Assembly (NCBI GenBank): GCA_019425105.1
Contig: JAHYYD010000118.1
Coordinates: 1-6,750 of the forward strand
Source of the DNA: Actinomycetota bacterium
Lineage (GTDB): Bacteria; Actinomycetota; Actinomycetes; Actinomycetales; Actinomycetaceae
Length of the DNA: 6,750 nt
Direction of reading: 5' to 3'
A program made the position numbers and the translations under genes. Numbering within the stretch: position 1 is the first letter of the stretch; each line of letters begins with the position of its first letter. A model generated the notes under the pieces. It was given only the letters and a program-made list of their open reading frames with translations. It was not told where the DNA came from and made no database searches. Shown piece after piece: positions 1 through 4,231 of this stretch.

Positions 1-131
1 TCAAAGACGAGGGTCCCCCAGTCGGAGACGCCCTGCGCGCGCATGGGCAGGTTGCGCTGATGTGCGGCGAACCAATGGGGCAGGTCGATCAGGAGTGATC
101 GCGAGGCCTCGGCCGTCGGATTTGTGAACAC
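1..131 (-). CDS. mutY: A/G-specific adenine DNA glycosylase, N-terminal fragment
   Basis: This is the start of a minus-strand gene cut by the left window edge; 43 complete codons are visible. The reading begins VFTNPTAEAS and contains LPHWFAAHQRNLPMR followed by GVSDWGTLVFE/D. This matches the start of the MutY family, where an L.WY/F segment, a (D/N)LPWR-type motif and a W..LVSE segment precede the MLQQT helix (beyond the edge here). MutY removes adenine mispaired with 8-oxoguanine or guanine in base-excision repair. The usual Trp of LPWR is Met here. The GTG at 131-129 is the only start codon after the in-frame stop at 143-141 that keeps the whole conserved region. No Shine-Dalgarno precedes it, but a TAGACT -10 box lies 6 bases upstream, so a leaderless mRNA is likely. 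The Fe-S cluster and NUDIX-like C-terminal domain cannot be checked. A related HhH-GPD glycosylase is the main alternative. Confidence 0.72.
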   Translation of the reverse strand, partial: MFTNPTAEASRSLLIDLPHWFAAHQRNLPMRAQGVSDWGTLVF

Positions 132-137
132 CCAGTC

Positions 138-143
138 AGTCTA
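138..143 (-). promoter_or_regulatory. -10 box of leaderless mutY promoter
   Basis: On the minus strand TAGACT (TAnnnT) ends 6 bases before the GTG at 131, so transcription would start at or within a base of the start codon. This agrees with the absence of a ribosome binding site. No good -35 hexamer is visible; the region where it would lie is taken up by the palindrome at 153-165. Confidence 0.45.
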
Positions 144-152
144 TGGAAGAAA

Positions 153-165
153 GTCGCACTGCGAC
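153..165. promoter_or_regulatory. perfect 13-bp palindrome, candidate operator
   Basis: GTCGCA-C-TGCGAC is a perfect inverted repeat with 6-bp arms around one central base. It lies 22 bases upstream of the mutY GTG, over the spacer and -35 zone of that predicted promoter, and upstream of the divergent TM2 gene. A dimeric repressor could bind here, but the site resembles no operator I can name. It does not match the actinobacterial LexA box (CGAAC-N4-GTTCG). Confidence 0.3.
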
Positions 166-213
166 GAACGAAAGAAATTAACCTGTGATCCGTAACATAA
201 AAAGGGGCGGATA

Positions 214-243
214 TTGTACAAAATGCAAATGCTTCGGTAGTCT
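214..243 (+). promoter_or_regulatory. candidate promoter of the first TM2 gene
   Basis: TTGTAC at 214-219 and TAGTCT at 238-243 are separated by 18 bases and would give a transcript starting near 250 with a leader of about 50 bases. The surrounding stretch (about 170-300) is clearly more AT-rich than the rest of the window, as expected of a strong promoter region. The hexamers match the consensus only partly. Confidence 0.35.
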
Positions 244-300
244 GACCGTGTTTTTAGAAAACGCCCCTATCCCAGGGGTCATCAACACATAGGAGACAAC

Positions 301-627
301 ATGTCCGCTCCTCAGCAGCCTGGTTACAACGCCCCCGTGCAGGGCAAGTCCCGCATGGTCGCTGGCCTGCTCAACCTGCTCCTCGGCGGTATCGCCGCCG
401 GCGACTTCTACCTCGGCCACATGAAGATCGGCGCGATTCGCGTCGCCGCTCTGGTTCTCGGCTATGTCCTCATGGTTATCGGTGGCACGTCGAATAGCGG
501 TGCCCTGCTTGGCATCGGCTACCTGATCGTCCTCCTGGTCGGCATCGCGGGCCTCGCGTGCGCCATCATGACCTTCATGGGCAAGTGGATCTACGAGAAG
601 GACGCCAACGGCGTTCCCACCGTCTGA
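301..627 (+). CDS. small TM2-domain membrane protein
   Basis: This 108-residue protein has a short polar N-terminus containing QQPGY and then a TM2 domain: KSRMVAGLLNLLLGGIAAG (residues 16-34), the signature FYLGH (36-40), a hydrophobic helix around 46-61 and another around 68-93, ending in a charged tail. TM2 proteins are small two-helix membrane proteins named for this FYLG-containing module; their biochemical role in bacteria is largely unknown. The third apolar segment makes this one slightly longer than a minimal TM2 hairpin. The start is supported by AGGAG at 291-295, 5 bases before the ATG. Codons end mostly in C, suggesting good expression (inference). The gene is monocistronic, with an AT-rich promoter region before it and a strong terminator after it. 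Compared with the second TM2 protein it lacks the long disordered tail and has Asp (GDFYLG) where that protein has Asn (HNFYLG). Confidence 0.85.
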   Translation: MSAPQQPGYNAPVQGKSRMVAGLLNLLLGGIAAGDFYLGHMKIGAIRVAALVLGYVLMVIGGTSNSGALLGIGYLIVLLVGIAGLACAIMTFMGKWIYEKDANGVPTV

Positions 628-639
628 GCACCTGCGCTC

Positions 640-656
640 CGCGCGTGATGCGCGCG
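640..656 (+). other. short GC hairpin in the 3' untranslated region
   Basis: CGCGCG (640-645) and CGCGCG (651-656) can pair around a TGATG loop, just after the stop of the first TM2 gene and 12 bases before the main terminator stem. It has no T-tract of its own. It may help protect the transcript end or simply reflect GC-rich composition. Confidence 0.25.
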
Positions 657-668
657 TCAGACTACCCC

Positions 669-705
669 GTGGGGCCCGGCTTGATGCCGGGCCCCACGCT
701 TTTTC
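669..705 (+). terminator. strong intrinsic terminator after the first TM2 gene
   Basis: A perfect 12-bp stem, GTGGGGCCCGGC (669-680) with GCCGGGCCCCAC (686-697), closes a 5-base TTGAT loop and is followed by GCTTTTTC. It lies about 40 bases after the TM2 stop and isolates that gene from the next one. Confidence 0.9.
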
Positions 706-896
706 ATTGGCGGAGCGTGCTCTCGAGGGTGAGAGTGATCGTTTGTGAGGTGAGGAACCACGGCGCTGCTTCGCGGCCTCCGGGATCAATCAGGGGCGTT
801 TCGGGGTGGACGCGGCTCCCACATTGCTGCCTGTGCACGCTAGGCTATGTCAGTACGGCCGTTCGCGGCCCCCCACGACAACCGAAAGGCTCACCC
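706..896 (+). promoter_or_regulatory. promoter and leader of the second TM2 gene
   Basis: No credible gene lies between the terminator and 897. The best promoter element is TAGGCT at 841-846, a common actinobacterial -10 form. It would start transcription near 853 and give a leader of about 44 bases. No convincing -35 hexamer is present. GAAAGG at 884-889 lies 7 bases before the ATG and serves as ribosome binding site. I see no other structure in 706-840. Confidence 0.45.
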
Positions 897-1598
897 ATGA
901 CGACGCCCGACCCGCAGGCCACTCCCTTCTCCCCCGAGGATCCCGCGAAGGATGCCACCCCCGAGGTCCCCTCGGCCGACTTCTCGATTCCCGATGCTCC
1001 CGCGGTTGACGCTGCGGGCGAGATTCCCGCCCCCGAGGTTCCGGCATTCGACGCCGCCCCCGATACTGCTGCGGCCCCCGACGCGCCGTCCTTCCCCCAG
1101 GCCTCGGCCCCCTCCTTCGACGAGGCGACCGCGACGCCCGGCTCGACCACCTACGGCACCGCCTACGACGCTACCTCCGCCCAGGCGGGCCCCGATGCCG
1201 CCGCGAATCAGGCGCCCTACGGTGCACCCGAAGGTGCGCAGCCCGGATATGGTGCGCAGCCCGGATATGCTCAGCAGCCCGGTTTCGAGCAGGCCGCCTA
1301 CGCCGCGGGCCAGCAGGCCTACGGCCAGCCCGGTTACGCACAGCCCGCGTACGGCCAGCCCGTCGTCGGTGCGCCCAAGCAGTGGATCGTCGCCGTGCTC
1401 CTGGCGTTCTTCCTGGGTGCCCTGGGTATCCACAACTTCTACCTCGGCTACACGGGCAAGGGCATCATCCAGCTGATTCTGACGATCACGGTGATCTGTG
1501 CGCCCGTTTCAGCCATCTGGGCGCTCATCGAGTTCATCATGATCCTCGCCCGCTCCGGTGACTACGCCACCGACGCTCAGGGCCAGCCCCTGCAGTGA
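897..1598 (+). CDS. TM2-domain protein with long low-complexity N-terminal tail
   Basis: The protein has 233 residues. Residues 1-105 are Ala/Pro/Asp-rich and acidic; 106-157 are rich in Gly, Tyr, Gln and Pro with QPGYGAQPGYAQQPGF-like units; both parts are probably disordered and cytoplasmic. The TM2 domain occupies about 161-231: KQWIVAVLLAFFLGALGIHNFYLG, a first helix, a connecting turn, then a second helix around 190-217 and a polar end (GDYATDAQGQPL). This fits the common actinobacterial layout of a P/G/Y/Q-rich tail followed by TM2. The start at 897 is chosen because GAAAGG lies 7 bases upstream and an actinobacterial -10 box precedes it; the frame stays open upstream to 558, but that part overlaps the first TM2 gene and the terminator and is not coding. 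It lies 46 bases before dcd, which has its own promoter. No specific function is known; a scaffold or membrane-organising role would be a guess. Confidence 0.85.
   Translation: MTTPDPQATPFSPEDPAKDATPEVPSADFSIPDAPAVDAAGEIPAPEVPAFDAAPDTAAAPDAPSFPQASAPSFDEATATPGSTTYGTAYDATSAQAGPDAAANQAPYGAPEGAQPGYGAQPGYAQQPGFEQAAYAAGQQAYGQPGYAQPAYGQPVVGAPKQWIVAVLLAFFLGALGIHNFYLGYTGKGIIQLILTITVICAPVSAIWALIEFIMILARSGDYATDAQGQPLQ
1233..1268 (+). repeat. 18-bp tandem duplication inside the TM2 tail
   Basis: The unit GGTGCGCAGCCCGGATAT occurs twice in a row (1233-1250 and 1251-1268) without a mismatch, encoding repeated G-A-Q-P-G-Y. Degenerate copies continue downstream as QQPGF and GQPGYAQPAYGQP. The exact DNA identity suggests a recent duplication, and copy number could vary between strains in frame. 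Confidence 0.85.
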
Positions 1599-1611
1599 CC
1601 CCCTGAGGCTG

Positions 1612-1638
1612 TTGTCGCGGCGCTGAGTATGCGACAAT
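1612..1638 (+). promoter_or_regulatory. promoter of leaderless dcd transcript
   Basis: GACAAT at 1633-1638 ends 6 bases before the dcd ATG at 1645, and TTGTCG at 1612-1617 lies 15 bases upstream of it. This spacing would start the mRNA at the start codon itself. No purine-rich Shine-Dalgarno sequence is present between them, which supports a leaderless mRNA. The short spacer and the G at the first -10 position lower the certainty. Confidence 0.42.
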
Positions 1639-1644
1639 CGAGTC

Positions 1645-2226
1645 ATGCTGCTCAGTGACCGCGACATCAAAGCCTCCCTGGACTCCGGGCGTATCCAGCT
1701 CGACCCGATGGACCGCGACTTGGTTCAGCCGGCCAGTATTGACGTGCGCCTGGATCGCCTGTTCCGCCTCTTCGATAACCACCGCTACCCGGTGATCGAC
1801 CCTGCGGCGGACCAGTCGGACCTCACTCACCTGGTCGACGTGGGCCCCGATCAGCCCTTTGTTCTGCACCCGGGCGAGTTCGTCCTGGGTGCCACCTACG
1901 AGCTCGTCACCCTCGGTGATGACATCGCGGCGCGCCTGGAGGGTAAGTCCTCGCTCGGCCGTCTCGGCCTGCTCACGCACTCGACGGCGGGCTTCATTGA
2001 CCCCGGTTTCTCGGGCCACGTGACCCTCGAGCTGTCGAATACGGCGACGATGCCGATCCTGCTTTACCCCGGTATGAAGATCGGGCAGCTGTGCTTCTTC
2101 GACCTGTCCTCCCCGGCCGAGTACCCCTACGGCTCCAGCGGCCTCGGCTCTCATTACCAGGGCCAGCGCGGGCCGACTCCGTCGCGCACGCACGAGCGCT
2201 TCACGCGCACCCGCATCGAACGGTGA
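1645..2226 (+). CDS. dcd: dCTP deaminase (probably dUMP-forming)
   Basis: The 193-residue product matches the actinobacterial dCTP deaminase family from end to end, the usual length being about 190. Visible signatures are MLLSDRDI at the N-terminus, [12 protein letters not shown] (26-37), [11 protein letters not shown] (72-82), [20 protein letters not shown] (97-116), [16 protein letters not shown] (117-132) with the catalytic Glu at 129, [11 protein letters not shown] (141-151) and [11 protein letters not shown] (171-181) in the nucleotide-closing C-terminus. The mycobacterial enzyme, which I recall as very similar in all these blocks, converts dCTP directly to dUMP (EC 3.5.4.30), joining deaminase and dUTPase activity; I infer the same here. 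The cytosolic homotrimer feeds thymidylate synthesis and keeps dUTP low. The gene has no Shine-Dalgarno and appears leaderless. Its stop is 6 bases before the next gene. Confidence 0.95.
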   Translation: MLLSDRDIKASLDSGRIQLDPMDRDLVQPASIDVRLDRLFRLFDNHRYPVIDPAADQSDLTHLVDVGPDQPFVLHPGEFVLGATYELVTLGDDIAARLEGKSSLGRLGLLTHSTAGFIDPGFSGHVTLELSNTATMPILLYPGMKIGQLCFFDLSSPAEYPYGSSGLGSHYQGQRGPTPSRTHERFTRTRIER

Positions 2227-2227
2227 T
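2222..2227 (+). promoter_or_regulatory. ribosome binding site overlapping the dcd stop codon
   Basis: GGTGAT matches the 3' part of the consensus GGAGGTGATC, contains the dcd TGA, and lies 5 bases before the ATG at 2233. This arrangement suggests translational coupling between dcd and the downstream gene and supports the ATG at 2233 over the later in-frame ATG at 2275. Confidence 0.45.
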
Positions 2228-2232
2228 ACCTG

Positions 2233-3843
2233 ATGTCGGCTCTTCCTCCTCCACCGCCCTCTCGGCTTGAACGTATGCGCGCCGAGCGCGCCGAGCGTGC
2301 GGCTCGCGAGATGAGCTATCCGCCGGCACCGGACCCCGTCGAGCTGCCGGAGCCGCCCGCTCCCGAGCCTGCGGATCTCCAGGCACCGCCGCTGCCGGAG
2401 CCGCCCGCGCCCACGCCCGTCATGGGGGTCCCGCAGGCGACCACCGCCCCGCAGATCAGCGGTGTCCACGAGGCAGGGGTCGGTATCCCCCCGGTCGCGC
2501 CCTCCCCGACTCGCACGGGTGTCATTCAGGGCGTCGCGCTGCCCGGCATGACTCCGCGCGGCGAGCAGGTCACCAACAGGGACGAGGCACCGCAGGCCTC
2601 GCCGGTGAGGCGTTCCCTGAAGGAACGCATGGCTGCTACCCCTCATTCCTTCGCGGACCCGACGCCGATGAGCACGACGGATAACCCGCTCACGCAGACG
2701 AACGTCGGGTTGACGACGATGACCGCGACGGACGCGGCGTTCCAGATTGCCGCCGACGGTGAGGTCACGAGCGCCGAGGCGGCCGTCCCGATCGCCGCAG
2801 CCATCGAGGTGAGCGAGCCCGCAGGCGTCATCGACCTGGCGGACGCGCGCGCCCATCATCTCTTCCTCGTCTCTGAAGCGGTTGACCCCGCCGAACTCGA
2901 GGCCCTCGCGATTTCCATGTGGGACGAGGCTGGGTGGATCGCCCCGGGTCGCCTCCGCCTGTCCTCCGAGGCCGAGCTGGAGGGGCCGTGGACGCTCGAC
3001 CAGCCGACGCGCGCCGCGCTGGGCACGCCGGCCTCGCTGACGAATGCGTGGGTCCTGCGCTGTCCGCAGGCGCACGCCCGCCAGCAGAATAACGGCGTCA
3101 TGGGCGAGTGGGACAAGGCCTTCCCCGAGGGGGTGCCCACGGGCCTGGAGTACCGCGTGCTCGAGGCGCTGCGTCGCATGGCTCGCCGCCTCGCCGGCGG
3201 TCTGCGCATCGCGGGCAGCGGCTACGTCATGGTTCCCGACGCCGATTCGGCCGTGAATCTGACGGTTTATTCACCGCGCTGGATCAACCCTGAGGACCTG
3301 CTGTCCGCGATGCGCGAGCGCGCCGGGTTCGAACAGATGAAGGACGCGCGCGATATTGCGCCCGAGGCCCCCAAGCCTCCTCCGCTCACCCCCGCGCAGG
3401 TCGCGCAGATCGAAAAGCTCAAGGCCGAGCTGGGCCCGGTTCGCAAAGACATTGCGTCCAAGATCGCGAAGGCCCGCGAGGAGCTCGAAGCCCAGCGCGA
3501 CCAGCCGCAGGTCGTCGACGGGTACGCTCTCATAAGCCCGATCGGGCACCGCTCCGACATGATGATCGAGGTCCACGCCGTGCCCACGCCTCCGCGCGTC
3601 CTGCGCTGGGAGCCGTGGACGGCCGGAGCCATCATCGAATACCAGGTGCGCTGGCTGCCCACGTCCGCTCCGACGCCCGGGGCGGGGGCGATGAGCCGCA
3701 CCGCGCGCCTCGAGCGCCTGCGTTCCACGCAGGACGTGGAGAAGGCCGCCGGCATGATCGCGACCCTCGTGGGCGGCAACGTCGTCGACGAGGACGGCTT
3801 CCTCGTTGGCCTTGAGGAAATCTCCCCTGACGAGGGGGAATAG
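2233..3843 (+). CDS. uncharacterised proline-rich protein co-transcribed with dcd
   Basis: I do not recognise this 536-residue protein. Residues 5-9 are a run of five prolines; 10-27 are a charged Arg/Glu helix (RLERMRAERAERAAREM); 28-100 are Pro/Ala/Glu-rich and probably disordered, including LPEPPAP twice. Residues 110-190 are mixed low complexity. A folded region runs from about 190 to 370 (LADARAHHLFLVSEAVDPAE, then a Trp-rich stretch MWDEAGWIAPGR, then EWDKAFPEGVPTGLEYRVLE). A Pro-rich hinge and charged helix follow (372-414, possibly coiled coil), then a second alpha/beta region (420-536) ending in acidic residues. There is no signal peptide, membrane segment or obvious catalytic motif, so it is probably cytosolic. 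It starts 6 bases after dcd with a ribosome binding site overlapping the dcd stop and has no promoter of its own, so shared expression is likely. A nucleotide-metabolism link is only inferred from position. Confidence 0.85.
   Translation: MSALPPPPPSRLERMRAERAERAAREMSYPPAPDPVELPEPPAPEPADLQAPPLPEPPAPTPVMGVPQATTAPQISGVHEAGVGIPPVAPSPTRTGVIQGVALPGMTPRGEQVTNRDEAPQASPVRRSLKERMAATPHSFADPTPMSTTDNPLTQTNVGLTTMTATDAAFQIAADGEVTSAEAAVPIAAAIEVSEPAGVIDLADARAHHLFLVSEAVDPAELEALAISMWDEAGWIAPGRLRLSSEAELEGPWTLDQPTRAALGTPASLTNAWVLRCPQAHARQQNNGVMGEWDKAFPEGVPTGLEYRVLEALRRMARRLAGGLRIAGSGYVMVPDADSAVNLTVYSPRWINPEDLLSAMRERAGFEQMKDARDIAPEAPKPPPLTPAQVAQIEKLKAELGPVRKDIASKIAKAREELEAQRDQPQVVDGYALISPIGHRSDMMIEVHAVPTPPRVLRWEPWTAGAIIEYQVRWLPTSAPTPGAGAMSRTARLERLRSTQDVEKAAGMIATLVGGNVVDEDGFLVGLEEISPDEGE
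2344..2408 (+). repeat. spaced 17-bp direct repeat encoding LPEPPA
   Basis: CTGCCGGAGCCGCCCGC occurs at 2344-2360 and 2392-2408, 48 bases apart and in the same frame, encoding LPEPPAP at residues 38-44 and 54-60 of the proline-rich protein. This probably reflects local duplication within a disordered segment. Confidence 0.7.
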
Positions 3844-3873
3844 GTCACCCGTAGACGGAGCGCGCGTCACCCG
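3844..3873 (+). repeat. 8-bp direct repeat flanking the molbindin -35 box
   Basis: GTCACCCG occurs at 3844-3851 and again at 3866-3873, 22 bases start to start, about two helical turns. The copies bracket the predicted -35 hexamer and end just before the -10 box. This geometry would suit two regulator subunits on one DNA face, but the unit matches no binding site I know. Confidence 0.35.
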
Positions 3874-3880
3874 CTAGTGT
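3852..3880 (+). promoter_or_regulatory. promoter of the molbindin gene
   Basis: TAGACG at 3852-3857 (near TTGACA) and TAGTGT at 3875-3880 (TAnnnT) are separated by an ideal 17 bases. Transcription would begin near 3887, giving a leader of about 33 bases. A small interrupted hairpin (TGTG-TTTT-CACA at 3884-3895, plus two outer G-C pairs) sits at the predicted start. Confidence 0.55.
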
Positions 3881-3919
3881 GGCTGTGTTTTCACATCCAT
3901 ACGAAGGAAAGGGCATACC

Positions 3920-4132
3920 ATGAAGCTCTCTGCACGCAACCAGCTCCCCGGCACCGTCGTTGAGGTCTCTCAGGGCGCAGTGAACGGCATCGTCAAGATC
4001 GAGGTCGCCCCCGGCCTGGTCATCTCCTCGTCGATCACGAACGCCGCCATCGAGGAGCTCGGCCTGACCGTCGGTTCCAAGGCCGTCGCCGTCATCAAGG
4101 CCTCCAACGTCATCGTTGGCGTCGAGGACTGA
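3920..4132 (+). CDS. molbindin, single Mop/TOBE-domain protein
   Basis: The 70-residue protein is one complete Mop domain: MKLSARNQLPGTVVEV at the start, GAVNGIVKIEV (residues 19-29), then VISSSITNAAIEELGL (34-49), and SKAVAVIKASNVIVGV (53-68). Residues such as the SARN..PG, the SSSIT block and the KASNV segment are the conserved parts of molbindins and of the TOBE domains in ModE and ModC. Stand-alone molbindins of about 70 residues form cytosolic hexamers that bind molybdate or tungstate and are thought to store or buffer the oxyanion. The start is supported by AAAGGG, 6 bases before the ATG. The gene has its own promoter and terminator, so it is monocistronic. No molybdate transporter or molybdoenzyme gene is seen in the window. 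C-ending codon use suggests good expression (inference). Confidence 0.92.
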   Translation: MKLSARNQLPGTVVEVSQGAVNGIVKIEVAPGLVISSSITNAAIEELGLTVGSKAVAVIKASNVIVGVED

Positions 4133-4151
4133 TCCTTTCAAACGGCGCAGT

Positions 4152-4187
4152 GCGGCCCCGCAGGTGTTCCTGCGGGGCCGCCCCTTT
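4152..4187 (+). terminator. intrinsic terminator after molbindin
   Basis: A perfect 13-bp stem, GCGGCCCCGCAGG (4152-4164) with CCTGCGGGGCCGC (4169-4181), closes a TGTT loop and is followed by CCCTTTCG. The T-tract is short, but the stem is very stable. It lies about 20 bases after the molbindin stop and 51 bases beyond the end of the convergent minus-strand gene. On the minus strand no T-rich tail follows, so termination in that direction is less certain. Confidence 0.8.
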
Positions 4188-4231
4188 CGTGTGCGTTGTG
4201 TACGGTGCTTGGCTCGCTGCGCGGCCGTGCG

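Noticed and set aside
203..278. AGGGGCG (203-209) can pair with CGCCCCT (262-268), competing with a CCCCT/AGGGG hairpin (264-278): an attenuator-like switch before the first TM2 gene.
   Set aside because: The best promoter candidate (214-243) would start transcription near 250, so 203-209 would not be in the RNA. The stems are short and there is no T-tract.
178..789. Minus-strand open frame of 203 codons opposite the first TM2 gene.
   Set aside because: It lies antisense to a clear TM2 gene and a terminator, has no family resemblance and composition typical of an opposite-strand shadow.
558..896. Upstream in-frame extension of the second TM2 protein to 558.
   Set aside because: It would overlap the first TM2 gene in another frame and read through the terminator; the encoded part is unlike protein, and ATG 897 has its own ribosome binding site and promoter.
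1537..3075. Minus-strand open frame of 512 codons opposite dcd and the proline-rich gene.
   Set aside because: Arg/Gly/His-rich translation typical of a GC-rich antisense frame; the plus strand holds an unmistakable dcd.
4190..4231. GCGC-rich imperfect inverted repeat just beyond the stop of the Fe-S oxidoreductase, as a possible minus-strand terminator.
   Set aside because: The pairing is short and interrupted and no T-tract follows on the minus strand; the hairpin at 4152-4181 is the better candidate.
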